Shown: piece by piece, positions 25,136 through 33,961 of the stretch
Layout: the number at the start of each line of letters is the position of its first letter
Position numbering within the stretch: the stretch's first letter is position 1
Program-made: the position numbers and the translations under genes
Assembly: GCA_964526635.1 (NCBI GenBank)
Contig: CAZGLR010000003.1
Coordinates: forward strand, 1 to 64,000
DNA: 64,000 nt
Direction: 5' to 3'
Source: CAZGLR01 sp964526635
GTDB taxonomy: Bacteria > Zixibacteria > MSB-5A5 > GN15 > JAAZOE01
The notes under the pieces: generated by a model
The model's input: the letters and a program-made list of their open reading frames with translations, nothing else
Told to the model about the DNA's origin: nothing
The model's database searches: none

Positions 25136-27016
25136 ATGAAGAAGCATAATTCCGTCTCACGTATCATTCTTTACAGCCTATTAGCTCTGGCCCTTACCGC
25201 CTCGATCAGTCTATGGGTCGGCTGTAGTGAAGAAAGCGGTATTGCCGATGTATCCAGCCAGTCCAATCAACTGACCCTGCTCAACGAGGAAAATCCCCGG
25301 GTGCAGGCGGTCACACGCATTCAGGATTTGTCGACCGAAGCATTATTCTCACATCCCGACGTGGTTGGAACCGGGACAGGTCTTGACGACAACGGCAACC
25401 CCACAGTAGTCGTTTATACGACCGAGGAGGTCACCCAGTACGGAAGCATGAGTGTCGAGCAGCTGCAAACCTCCAAAGCTCTGGGTGCGATTCCCGAATC
25501 GATTGAAGGACTGCCGGTGAAAGTGAAAGTGACCGGCAAATTTGTCGTTTACGCCGATCCCACGGCCCGCTTCAGCCGACCGGTACCGATTGGCGTGTCA
25601 ACCGGCCATCCTGATATCACCGCCGGCACAATCGGCTGCCGCGTAATTGACGGTTCAGGCAATGTCTATGCCCTGAGTAATAATCATGTCTATGCCAATA
25701 TCAACTCCGCCAGCATCGGCGACAATGTACTCCAGCCCGGTCCGACCGACGGGGGTACCGATCCGGCGGATGCTATTGGCACGCTCTATGATTATGAGTA
25801 TATCGAAATGGGGGGGGCGTACAACTACATCGACGCCGCTATTGCCGCAGTAACAACTTCAACGGTTGGCTATTCGACGCCATCGGGCGATGGCTACGGC
25901 ACACCCAGTTCGTCTATCAAGTCGGCCACCATTGGCATGAAAGTCCAGAAGTATGGCCGTACCACCGGCTGGACTTTCGGCGAAGTAGCCGAATTAAACG
26001 TGACGGTCAATGTCTGCTATGTGCCGCGCGGTCCATTCAGCTGCGCCGAGTACGCAACCATGACTGATCAGATCGGTATCACCCCGGGAACATTCAGTGC
26101 CGGTGGTGACTCCGGATCTCTTATCGTTACTGATGATGGAAATAAGAACCCGGTGGGGCTTCTTTTTGCGGGTAGCTCGGATCGCACTCTGGCAAATCGT
26201 ATTGATCTGGTTCTGAACCGCTTTAATGTGACAGTCGATGATGGCAGTGGCGGCGGACCGACCAACAATCCGCCGACAGCCGACTTCACCTATACAACTT
26301 CGGAGTTGACGGCGTATTTCACTGATCAGAGCACCGATTCCGACGGCAGTATCGCGTCCTGGAATTGGAACTTCGGTGATGGCTCAACCTCGACCGCCCA
26401 GAATCCGTCGCACACCTATGGTACCGATGGTACCTATACGGTTTCGCTGACGGTTACTGATAACGACGGTGCGACCGATAACACCTCACAAAGTGTGACT
26501 GTCTCCGGCAGCACCACCAATAATCCGCCGACAGCCGACTTCACCTACACGACTTCGGATCTGACGGCGTATTTCACTGATCAGAGTACTGATTCCGACG
26601 GCAGTATCGCGTCCTGGAATTGGAACTTCGGTGATGGCTCTTCATCAACCGCACAGAATCCGTCGCATGCCTATGGTACCGATGGCACCTATACGGTTTC
26701 GTTGACAGTTACTGATAACGACGGTGCGACTGATAATACCTCGCAGAGTGTGACTGTCTCCAGCGGCGGCACCGGCGGTATTACCCTCTCGGTGGTTGGC
26801 TATAAGGTTCGCGGTGTCAAGCATGCTGATCTCACCTGGAGCGGTGCTGACGGAACCGATGTGGAAATCTATCGCGATGGCACATTGATTGCGACGACGA
26901 CCAATGATGGTTCCTACACCGACAATTCCGGTCAGCGTGGTGGCGGATCGTTCACCTACAAAGTATGTGAAATCGGCGGTTCGGTCTGTTCGAATCAGGT
27001 AACGGTGACTTATTAA
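25136..27016 (+). CDS. Trypsin-fold (Nal1-like) serine protease lipoprotein with PKD domains
   Basis: The ATG at 25136 follows AGGAG by 8 nt. The N-terminus is a lipoprotein-like signal ending at Cys30 (SLWVGC; the -3 Trp is atypical). Residues ~50-145 are a pro-region (HPDVVGTGTGLDDNGNPTVVVY...LGAIPESIEGLPVKVKVTGKF). Residues ~150-370 are a chymotrypsin-like protease with His184 (SNNHVYA), Asp233 (YIDAAIA) and Ser326 (GGDSGSLIV), resembling Nal1-type proteases. Two nearly identical PKD domains (WNWNFGDGS.S(T/S)AQNPSH.Y) and a C-terminal Fn3-like domain follow. It is probably anchored in the outer membrane facing periplasm or surface. The next gene is a free-standing pro-region homologue. Confidence 0.85.
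   Translation: MKKHNSVSRIILYSLLALALTASISLWVGCSEESGIADVSSQSNQLTLLNEENPRVQAVTRIQDLSTEALFSHPDVVGTGTGLDDNGNPTVVVYTTEEVTQYGSMSVEQLQTSKALGAIPESIEGLPVKVKVTGKFVVYADPTARFSRPVPIGVSTGHPDITAGTIGCRVIDGSGNVYALSNNHVYANINSASIGDNVLQPGPTDGGTDPADAIGTLYDYEYIEMGGAYNYIDAAIAAVTTSTVGYSTPSGDGYGTPSSSIKSATIGMKVQKYGRTTGWTFGEVAELNVTVNVCYVPRGPFSCAEYATMTDQIGITPGTFSAGGDSGSLIVTDDGNKNPVGLLFAGSSDRTLANRIDLVLNRFNVTVDDGSGGGPTNNPPTADFTYTTSELTAYFTDQSTDSDGSIASWNWNFGDGSTSTAQNPSHTYGTDGTYTVSLTVTDNDGATDNTSQSVTVSGSTTNNPPTADFTYTTSDLTAYFTDQSTDSDGSIASWNWNFGDGSSSTAQNPSHAYGTDGTYTVSLTVTDNDGATDNTSQSVTVSSGGTGGITLSVVGYKVRGVKHADLTWSGADGTDVEIYRDGTLIATTTNDGSYTDNSGQRGGGSFTYKVCEIGGSVCSNQVTVTY
26274..26760 (+). repeat. Tandem near-identical PKD-coding repeats
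   Basis: Two units of ~235 bp (about 26274-26508 and 26525-26758) share roughly 90% of bases by eye, mostly differing at third positions. This indicates a recent tandem duplication of the PKD domain. Confidence 0.85.
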
Positions 27017-27053
27017 CCGGAATCTGAAGTCCAAAAGTACTTTTTGATAGATT

Positions 27054-27088
27054 CACGAGCCCCTATATTGTGGGGGCTCGTGTTTTTT
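27054..27088 (+). terminator. Rho-independent terminator
   Basis: CACGAGCCCC ... GGGGCTCGTG (10-bp perfect stem) followed by six T. It separates the protease gene from the 73-codon gene that starts 15 bp later. Confidence 0.9.
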
Positions 27089-27102
27089 ATGGGTGACTTA
27101 TT

Positions 27103-27324
27103 ATGCCAAAAAGAGATATCGCAATTGTCCTCAGTGAACACACGCCGAAGTTACTGACCTTACCGGGTGTGGTCGGGACAGGCGTGGGATCATCAGATGG
27201 GACGCCATGCATTTCCGTGTTTGTGCATGAATTGACTGATGATATCCATGGTGCAATACCGACCGAGATCGAGGGGCACCCGGTGATCATTACCGAAACC
27301 GGCCAGTTCCGCGCCGGATTATAA
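27103..27324 (+). CDS. Stand-alone protease pro-region-like small protein
   Basis: 73 residues, no signal peptide. LLTLPGVVGTGVG...GTPCISVFV...GAIPTEIEGHPVIITETGQF aligns by eye with the pro-region of the adjacent trypsin-fold protease (HPDVVGTGTG..NPTVVVY...GAIPESIEGLPVKVKVTGKF). So the fold is the same, but here it stands alone. GGTGA precedes the ATG by 6 nt. It sits immediately after the protease gene's terminator. Possible roles are an inhibitor or folding helper acting on such proteases, or an unrelated use of the fold. The missing export signal argues for a cytoplasmic role. Family members are also known free-standing, so function is open. Confidence 0.65.
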   Translation: MPKRDIAIVLSEHTPKLLTLPGVVGTGVGSSDGTPCISVFVHELTDDIHGAIPTEIEGHPVIITETGQFRAGL

Positions 27325-27750
27325 CTGCCCATACCCGAATCAATCTGCACCGTACTCGCCATTTCGCTGAAAAAATTATCCATTTTCAGACAAAGGCTTA
27401 TCCAAAATATATCGGGTCCCGCCTGTTCATCTGACGATATTAATTTATTCACGACTTTTTTGCAGTCGGCAATAAATATAGATATTTTTTCATATTCGAA
27501 CTGCACACCTAATAATAACAAAGGGGGGAATGACACTTCCTTCAATGGAGTATTCGTGTACCAGTATGCCTGCCTATCGGAGTCTTTACAGTCTAATTTC
27601 AAGAACAATTTCTTACCAATATATCTTCCCCATACTACACAAATAAACTCGATGCAAGAGAGGAGGATTGACACTTTAATCGAATTTTGCCTTGGAGTTG
27701 GCAACAAAATCCCTACTGCGTTATAGCCCTTCACCGTCATCGGAGGAACA
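27325..27750. other. Intergenic leader region
   Basis: About 425 bp of AT-richer DNA upstream of the large subtilisin. It holds shared element C. An 88-codon plus frame (27460-27726) and a 253-codon minus frame across the region look non-coding. Confidence 0.5.
27479..27538 (+). promoter_or_regulatory. Shared upstream element, copy C
   Basis: GATATTTTTTC, ~14 bases, GCACACCTAATAATAACAA, then AGGGGGGAATGACACTTCC. It matches copy B over its full ~55 bp with small gaps, ~215 bp before the ATG at 27751. Confidence 0.45.
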
Positions 27751-30453
27751 ATGAAAAAATTTGGAATTCTTTTTTTACTTCTTTTTCTAACTCTGGTCGT
27801 AACGTCATCGGCCGCCGAAAAGTTTATGAAGGTAGATCGTGATTTCACTATACCATCATTCGTAGGTTATGTGCAAAACCAGCTCATTGTGGTTTTGAAT
27901 GACGATGTAAGTGTTGATCATGCCCGCGATGTCCGTTCGCAGCGGGCGCTGTCGAATTACTCCGGTTTTGATCCTCTGGCCCAGCGTTTTGCCGTGGCCG
28001 ATTCCCGGCCCCAGTTCGCCGGTGCCGATCGCAAAGCCGGTGCTCAGCAGCTTGCCCGGCATTATAAAGTAACAATCGGAAAAGGAACGATCGAAGAGGC
28101 CAAAGCTGCCTATGAGCGCAATCCGCAGGTTAAACGGGTTGAACTTATTGGTTTGCATACAACCTATGCGACGCCGAATGATACGTACTACGACAACCCG
28201 CCGGCGGAGTTTCCCTATGATCAATGGCATTATTGGGCCAATCACAGTGTCGATGCCGATCTGGCCTGGGATCTCAACTCCGGTTCGGAAACCGTGCTGG
28301 TGGGTATTCTCGATTCCGGAACCCGGTATTTTCACATAGACCTTGGCGGCAACAGCACGCAATGGGGACCGGGCGCACCATTTGCCGGCGGAAATATTTT
28401 CATCAACCCGAATGAAACTCCGGGTGATGGCGTAGATAACGACGGTAACGGTTATGTCGATGATGTTATCGGTTATGACTTTATTGAGACAACCGGTGGC
28501 ATTGGCGGCGTTTCCTGCATCGATCAGGACTGTGGTACCAAGGATAATGATCCGGATGACGGCAACGGTCATGGTACTCATACCGCCGGTACGGTTGGTG
28601 CAATTACCAACAATGCCCGTCAGGTTGCCGGCGTTGCCGGTGGTTTCAGCGATGGGACGACCAGCGGCGTCGGTAATGGTGTAAAAATCGTGCCTTGCCG
28701 CATGGGCTACCATGCATCATATCGCGGCATGGTAACCGGTATCGTCGACATGGCTGCCGCCGCCGAAGCGATGTACTATATGGCTGACCTGGTGGACGCC
28801 GGTCATAACGTTGCCGCGATCAACTGCTCGTGGGGCAGTTCCAACAGTGGCGGTCTTGGTGCCGCCGCCGATTATCTGATTTCACGTGATGTGGTGATTG
28901 TCGTGGCGGCGGGTAACAGCAATTCGACAAGCGCCAGTTATCTCGGTACGCGGGGTGACTGCCTTGACGTCGCCGCCACGGATAAAAACGGCAATGGCGC
29001 CTCGTTTACCAACTACGGTTCATGGGTCGATGTCGCCGCTCCCGGCGTGGAGATTCTGAGTACGTATCGCAATCCCGATGATTCCGATCCCGCGGCGCAT
29101 TACATCGCGCTGCTCGACGGTACCTCGATGTCGGCCCCGCATGTCGTCGGTATTGTTGCATTGTTGGAATCCTGCAACCCGGCTCTGACAGCTGCCGACA
29201 AATTCAATCTGGTCGTCGGAAACACGACGCCATATTCCGACAGCCGCGATCTTGGTTCCGGTATTGCCAATGCCTATTTGGCCCTGCAGGCAGCCAATTG
29301 CAGCAGCACGTGTACGGAAACCACCCCGGTGGCCGATTTCAGCGGATCGCCGACCAGTGGTGATGCGCCGTTGTTGGTTGCATTTACTGACCTGTCTACG
29401 AATAATCCCTCGTCATGGTCATGGGACTTCGGTGATGGCGGCACCTCGACCGCCCAGAATCCGAGTTATACCTATGATGTCGCGGGAACGTACACGGTTT
29501 CGTTGACGGCATCCAATTGTGCCGGCTCCAATATCGTAACCAAGACCGGTTACATCACGGTAAGCGAACCACCGTGCACCGAAACCATTCCGGTGGCCGA
29601 TTTCAGCGGCAGTCCGACCAGCGGCGATGCGCCATTGACGGTTACCTTTACGGATCTGTCGACGAATAATCCGTCGTCATGGTCATGGGACTTCGGCGAC
29701 GGTGGCACATCGACGGCGCAGAATCCGAGCTATACGTATAGCGCTGCCGGAACCTATACGGTCGCGCTGACGGCCGGTAACTGTGCCGGTTCAAACACGG
29801 TAACCAAGACAGATTACATCACGGTAACGCAGTCGCAGCAACAGGAAATGCATGTTCAAAACATCACTCTCACCCGTCAGGCGGCCGGTGGGCCAAATCG
29901 GGTCGCCGTTGCCACGGTCACAGTATATGATCAGGCCGGACTGCCAGTTTCGGGAGCGACTGTTTACGGCGTCTTCAATGCACCTAATACCAGTACCAAA
30001 ACCGGTGTCACCAACAGTTCGGGTATCGCAACTATTCAATCCGATAAAACCCGTACGCCACCGGCTGATTGGTGTTTTGAAGTCACCGATATTACCGCCA
30101 CCGGATACGTGTACAACAGCACCGCCAATCTGGTTATTTACGCCTGCGAAAGCGGCTGGGTATATAAGATCGGTAATCCGACGATACTGCCGACTGAAAT
30201 GGCGCTGAGCAACCATCCGAATCCGTTTAATCCCACGACGACAATCGGCTTCGCGTTGACGCAGGACACTCATGCACGGCTCGATATTTTCAATATCGCC
30301 GGGCAAAAAGTAGCCACTCTGGTTGACGAATATCTCACCGCCGGTGAGTATTCGGTTGAATGGGACGGCAGACATGTCGCCAGTGGCATCTATTTGTATC
30401 GCCTGAGCACTCTTGAAAGCAGTCAGACCAAAAAGATGGTTCTGATGAAGTAA
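27751..30453 (+). CDS. Secreted subtilisin-like (S8) protease with PKD domains and C-terminal sorting tail
   Basis: 900 residues; GGAGGA precedes the ATG by 4 nt; signal peptide MKKFGILFLLLFLTLVVTSSA. Residues ~30-140 are the pro-region. The triad is Asp188 (VGILDSG), His274 (NGHGTHTAG) and Ser459 (DGTSMSAPH), with Asn in AAAGNSNS-type sequence. Calcium-binding DNDGNGYVDDVIGYD lies between Asp and His. Two PKD domains (SWSWDFGDGGTSTAQNPSYTY) follow, then an Ig-like domain, then an FlgD-like/type IX-style tail (NHPNPFNPTTTIGF...LDIFNIAGQKVATL...GIYLYRLST...KKMVLMK). The tail implies surface display or release by a T9SS-like route. The other secreted proteins here end in dockerins instead. Confidence 0.93.
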   Translation: MKKFGILFLLLFLTLVVTSSAAEKFMKVDRDFTIPSFVGYVQNQLIVVLNDDVSVDHARDVRSQRALSNYSGFDPLAQRFAVADSRPQFAGADRKAGAQQLARHYKVTIGKGTIEEAKAAYERNPQVKRVELIGLHTTYATPNDTYYDNPPAEFPYDQWHYWANHSVDADLAWDLNSGSETVLVGILDSGTRYFHIDLGGNSTQWGPGAPFAGGNIFINPNETPGDGVDNDGNGYVDDVIGYDFIETTGGIGGVSCIDQDCGTKDNDPDDGNGHGTHTAGTVGAITNNARQVAGVAGGFSDGTTSGVGNGVKIVPCRMGYHASYRGMVTGIVDMAAAAEAMYYMADLVDAGHNVAAINCSWGSSNSGGLGAAADYLISRDVVIVVAAGNSNSTSASYLGTRGDCLDVAATDKNGNGASFTNYGSWVDVAAPGVEILSTYRNPDDSDPAAHYIALLDGTSMSAPHVVGIVALLESCNPALTAADKFNLVVGNTTPYSDSRDLGSGIANAYLALQAANCSSTCTETTPVADFSGSPTSGDAPLLVAFTDLSTNNPSSWSWDFGDGGTSTAQNPSYTYDVAGTYTVSLTASNCAGSNIVTKTGYITVSEPPCTETIPVADFSGSPTSGDAPLTVTFTDLSTNNPSSWSWDFGDGGTSTAQNPSYTYSAAGTYTVALTAGNCAGSNTVTKTDYITVTQSQQQEMHVQNITLTRQAAGGPNRVAVATVTVYDQAGLPVSGATVYGVFNAPNTSTKTGVTNSSGIATIQSDKTRTPPADWCFEVTDITATGYVYNSTANLVIYACESGWVYKIGNPTILPTEMALSNHPNPFNPTTTIGFALTQDTHARLDIFNIAGQKVATLVDEYLTAGEYSVEWDGRHVASGIYLYRLSTLESSQTKKMVLMK

Positions 30454-30507
30454 GTCGTAAGTTGGTTTGGGCACAACAGGTACCTCTGCGCATGGAGGTC
30501 TCTGACA

Positions 30508-30549
30508 CATCCCGGCGGTTCGCTCCTATACTGCCGGGATGTTTTTTTT
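30508..30549 (+). terminator. Rho-independent terminator
   Basis: CATCCCGGC ... GCCGGGATG followed by eight T, 55 bp after the subtilisin stop. Confidence 0.9.
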
Positions 30550-30593
30550 ATGTAACATTTTCAATGAGGTGGGTAGGCGGGAACTTTACCGTA

Positions 30594-31826
30594 TTATGCT
30601 GTCATGTTGCGCCCGGCGATCCAGCCGGTGGTCCACGCGCTTTGGAAGTTGAAGCCGCCGGTGATGCCGTCGATATCGAGTATCTCCCCCGCAAAATATA
30701 ATCCGGGGCAAATCCTGCTCTGCATCGTTCGAAAATCAACCTCCGAAAGTTTCACCCCCCCGCAAGTGACAAACTCCTCTTTGAATTCGCCCTTGCCGCT
30801 GACTTTGAACTCTCCGCGTGTCAGTTGAGATACAATGGCGCGAACAGCAGTATTGCTCAGTTTGCTCCAGGTTGTTGCCTGATCGATACCCTGCAGTTCG
30901 GCAATACGTTGCCAGAAGCGGCGCGGAATGTTCAACGGACTGCCCGAGAGCACGTGTTTTCGGGGATGCTCGGCTTTGTACGCCAGGAGCTCATGGTAAT
31001 GCGCATCCGGCGACTGCTCCGGGCACAGGTTGATTTCCAAGGTGGCCTTATATTTCGCTTCGTTGAGCTCCCGTGCACCCCAGGCCGATAGCTTCAGCAC
31101 CGCCGGTCCACTCAGTCCCCAGTGGGTTATCAGCATGGGGCCGGTCTCCTGCAATGTCGCGCCATTTACTGTTGTTAATGTCAATTTTACCTGCTGAAAA
31201 CTAAGGCCTGAAAGTCCGGTCAGTCTCGGATCGGATATCTTAAAGGTGAAAAGTGAGGGCACACAGGGAACAATAGTATGACCGAGCGCAGCCACAAGTT
31301 GATGGCCTCTCCGGTTGTTGCCAGTGGCCATCAGCACGCGATCATACCGCATCGTTGATTCGTCAGGAAAAGTCAGCTGGAAGAACGATGTTTGACCGTC
31401 TTCGCTTCCCGCCGTAATGTCGCACACGCGGGCTCCCAGCTTGAGTATCACACCTCGCTTTGCGGCGGCGCGCAACAGGCACTCGACAATTGTCTGCGAA
31501 CTGTCGGTTACCGGAAACATCCGACCATCCGGCTCAGCTTTCAACGTTACGCCTTGGCCAGTAAACCAGGCCACCGTATCGCTCGCCTGGAAACGGCTGA
31601 AAGCGCCAAGCAACTCTCGTCCGCCACGAGGGTAGTTCTCTACAAGCAGTTTCGGTTCATAGCAGTAATGAGTGACGTTGCAGCGGCCTCCCCCCGAAAT
31701 CAGAACCTTGTCGAGTGGCTGATGCGATGCCTCAAGCACATCAATAGATACTCCCGGCCCGGCTGATGTCGCCGTTATTGCCGCAAACATGCCGGCAGGA
31801 CCTCCGCCGACGACAGCAATCCGCAT
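30594..31826 (-). CDS. HI0933/BaiN-like FAD-dependent oxidoreductase
   Basis: 410 residues. The N-terminal Rossmann FAD motif is GGGPAGMFAAI. The HI0933-family signature is KVLISGGGRCNVTH. The C-terminal FAD-closing motif is GLYFAGEILDIDGITGGFNFQSAWTTG. The length matches the family (~400). Members bind FAD and are annotated as NAD(P)/FAD oxidoreductases; substrates are mostly unknown, with BaiN acting on bile-acid intermediates. The ATG at 31826 follows AGGAG by 5 nt. It is monocistronic, and neighbours give no clue to its job. Confidence 0.9.
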   Translation of the reverse strand: MRIAVVGGGPAGMFAAITATSAGPGVSIDVLEASHQPLDKVLISGGGRCNVTHYCYEPKLLVENYPRGGRELLGAFSRFQASDTVAWFTGQGVTLKAEPDGRMFPVTDSSQTIVECLLRAAAKRGVILKLGARVCDITAGSEDGQTSFFQLTFPDESTMRYDRVLMATGNNRRGHQLVAALGHTIVPCVPSLFTFKISDPRLTGLSGLSFQQVKLTLTTVNGATLQETGPMLITHWGLSGPAVLKLSAWGARELNEAKYKATLEINLCPEQSPDAHYHELLAYKAEHPRKHVLSGSPLNIPRRFWQRIAELQGIDQATTWSKLSNTAVRAIVSQLTRGEFKVSGKGEFKEEFVTCGGVKLSEVDFRTMQSRICPGLYFAGEILDIDGITGGFNFQSAWTTGWIAGRNMTA

Positions 31827-32074
31827 ATCCGCTCCTGTGTCAGTGCCGCCAATTCACTGTCTCTGCAAAATATACGCGCATATCCGGCCAGCCAAAACAA
31901 AAACACCATGTACATGAATAGACACACGCCGCCACCAATTGCGATAGGAGTCGGAAGGTGTTGTATGTATTATGCATTGGATATATTGGCAAGACCGGTA
32001 TATTCACTCAAGACTGCGGGTCTAATAGAGCAAAAAAAAAGGCCGGGCACACAGGGAATATAGAAGGACACATC

Positions 32075-32338
32075 ATGGGCAAACCATCAGAACGTTTCTG
32101 GCAGATATTAATTGAAGTTTTCGAAGCGCTGCCCCGGCAGGGTCCGGGTAATCGCGCCTGTACGCAGCGGGCGCTTGCACTCTGTCGTGACCTGCCGCCA
32201 GTACCGAAAATACTCGATCTCGGCAGTGGCATTGGCGCACAATCCTTGCATCTGGCGGAACTTACAGCCGGGATACGCCGGGGCGGCATATCCCGGGTAC
32301 TGTGCTATGCGATCAACGAATCAGTCGGTTATGAATGA
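32075..32338 (+). pseudogene. Truncated SAM methyltransferase (N-terminal remnant)
   Basis: AAGGA precedes the ATG at 32075. The protein starts like a full-length class I methyltransferase (MGKPSERFWQILIEVFEALPRQGPGNRACTQRAL, then motif I ILDLGSGIGAQSLHLAELT). After ~70 residues the family similarity ends and a short unrelated tail (IRRGGISRVLCYAINESVGYE) runs to the stop. Family members are usually ~250 residues, so about two thirds are missing. The break is followed directly by the 3' end of the zinc-ribbon gene on the other strand. This indicates a deletion joining the methyltransferase to that locus. Confidence 0.75.
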
Positions 32339-32514
32339 TGCAATGACTTCTGTCCCTTGCCACCGCGATCATTTTCCTGATCCATAAAGATATCAAAGAC
32401 TTCGTCGCATTCTTCGCAGACAAATGTCTGGCGCCCCTTGCGGTTTTTACCCTCGGTCTGGATGTTGCGACTGCCGCAATTCGGGCAGCGTTTGGGTTGT
32501 TGTTTCTTCCCCAT
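32329..32514 (-). CDS. Small zinc-ribbon protein
   Basis: 61 residues with two Cys pairs (RCPNCGSRNI ... FVCEECDEVFD), a one-zinc ribbon. GGGAGA lies 5 nt before the ATG, inside the end of the MFS gene; the stop of that gene is one base upstream. It is the last gene of the minus-strand biosynthetic cluster. It may bind nucleic acid or act as a metal-dependent accessory. Its 3' end overlaps the truncated methyltransferase on the other strand by 10 bp. Confidence 0.75.
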   Translation of the reverse strand: MGKKQQPKRCPNCGSRNIQTEGKNRKGRQTFVCEECDEVFDIFMDQENDRGGKGQKSLHHS

Positions 32515-32515
32515 G

Positions 32516-33961
32516 TTAATCTCCCGGGTTTTGTTTGGTGCGTCGCGTCAGTGACGGCAGGTCGGTGGTTTTGATGCCAAACGGTACAATTAACCGGCCG
32601 GCCGAAAGTCGTTTCAGCGCGGTATCGCCGATGAAATTCAAGAGAATCGGCAGCGAGGTATCGCGCGGTTCATGACAGGCATTGAACAGCGGTATGACCG
32701 CCATGCGCAGAAATGCCGAAATCGCGAACAATATCTGATAACGGCCCAGCGTCAGACCCGCCACAGTTATGCTTTGATCGCCCATCACCTGAGCCAGGTA
32801 GCCGCCCAGAATAGAAGCGCCGAAATAGGCCAGGCCGGTGGTTACGGCGTAAATGGCCAGATAAATACATCGTTGCGACTTGTCGCTGCAACTTATTGGC
32901 AGGGTAAACACCGCCAGATTAAATCCGGCCCAGAGAATGCCCGAGTAAAGGGCCTCGCCATAGAGCACCCACGCCGTATTCGGTCCTGGAAAAAGCCATA
33001 TCAGCGGAATAATTGAAATGCCGACAGCGGAGACGACTGCGGTTTGGCGGGCGCCGAAGCGGTCGATAGCCTTGCCCCAGCTATGAGTGGTCCATACCGC
33101 AGCCAGTGAAAACGCGCTGGTGTACAGACCAATCGCCAGGAAATTCATCCGCAGCTCGTTGAGCATATGCGGCGCGAAAAACGCCGCTGACAGACCGATA
33201 GCAACATGCCAGGCGGCGCCGGCTGTCAGCAGACGGCGAAATCGGCTGTGTCCAAACGGTGCCGCCACTGCGGTCAGAGTAATTTTTTGCTTTGATTGAT
33301 TCGACCACGTGTCGGGAATGCGGGCCAGGTAGGCCAGCGCCATGGCTGCCGCCGTTGCGGCCATCGCGAGCAGTATCGCAAAACCCAGACTGCGATTTCC
33401 GGTCGCGCTGAAACCATCGAGTATTAAACTGGCAGCAATCGTGATGGTAACTGTGCTGATGGCGACCGCCATACTCCGGATACCGAAATAGCGGCCCCGC
33501 AGCCGCGATGGCACCAGGTCGGCAATCCATGCCGTCCATCCCGGTGCGGCAATCATCGCGCTGATTCCGGACAGTATCGCCAGGGTGGCCAGTATCTGTG
33601 GCCGGTACGGTATATCAAGGAAGCACAATGGAATCAAAAGCCACCAGCTCTGTCGGGCGATCGCCAGGAATGCAACGGTAATCGACTTTCGGCGGCCGGT
33701 GACCGCGATCAGCATAGCTCCGGGCAGTTGTGCGATCTGGGCCAGAAACGGGATCGCGCCCAACAGTCCGAGCATGAAGTCATCGGCGCCCCAGTGAAGC
33801 GCCAGACCGGTTAAAAACGCACCACCGGTCAGGATAACGAACATATTGGCCAACGCGCCTTCCATCGTCATGGCGTAGAGCGACGCATAACGGGGCTTGC
33901 GAGTGGCGGCGGCGTTGAAGGGCAAGTGAAGTGAATGCCGTGCGGTTAATGACGTTGCCAT
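32516..33961 (-). CDS. MFS transporter
   Basis: About 481 residues with ~12 hydrophobic segments. The cytoplasmic loop between helices 2 and 3 reads LIAVTGRRKSITV, a variant of the MFS motif A (G.L.DR.GRR). A second loop is LVPSRLRGRYFGIR. It is chosen to start at the ATG at 33961, overlapping the PLP decarboxylase by 16 bp; a TTG at 33967 is possible. In this operon it is the obvious exporter of the cluster's product (inference). Confidence 0.87.
   Translation of the reverse strand: MATSLTARHSLHLPFNAAATRKPRYASLYAMTMEGALANMFVILTGGAFLTGLALHWGADDFMLGLLGAIPFLAQIAQLPGAMLIAVTGRRKSITVAFLAIARQSWWLLIPLCFLDIPYRPQILATLAILSGISAMIAAPGWTAWIADLVPSRLRGRYFGIRSMAVAISTVTITIAASLILDGFSATGNRSLGFAILLAMAATAAAMALAYLARIPDTWSNQSKQKITLTAVAAPFGHSRFRRLLTAGAAWHVAIGLSAAFFAPHMLNELRMNFLAIGLYTSAFSLAAVWTTHSWGKAIDRFGARQTAVVSAVGISIIPLIWLFPGPNTAWVLYGEALYSGILWAGFNLAVFTLPISCSDKSQRCIYLAIYAVTTGLAYFGASILGGYLAQVMGDQSITVAGLTLGRYQILFAISAFLRMAVIPLFNACHEPRDTSLPILLNFIGDTALKRLSAGRLIVPFGIKTTDLPSLTRRTKQNPGD

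Noticed and set aside
27087..27848. 253-codon minus-strand open frame over the subtilisin leader
   Set aside because: It covers a terminator, the pro-region-like gene and an AT-rich leader; composition is that of non-coding DNA.
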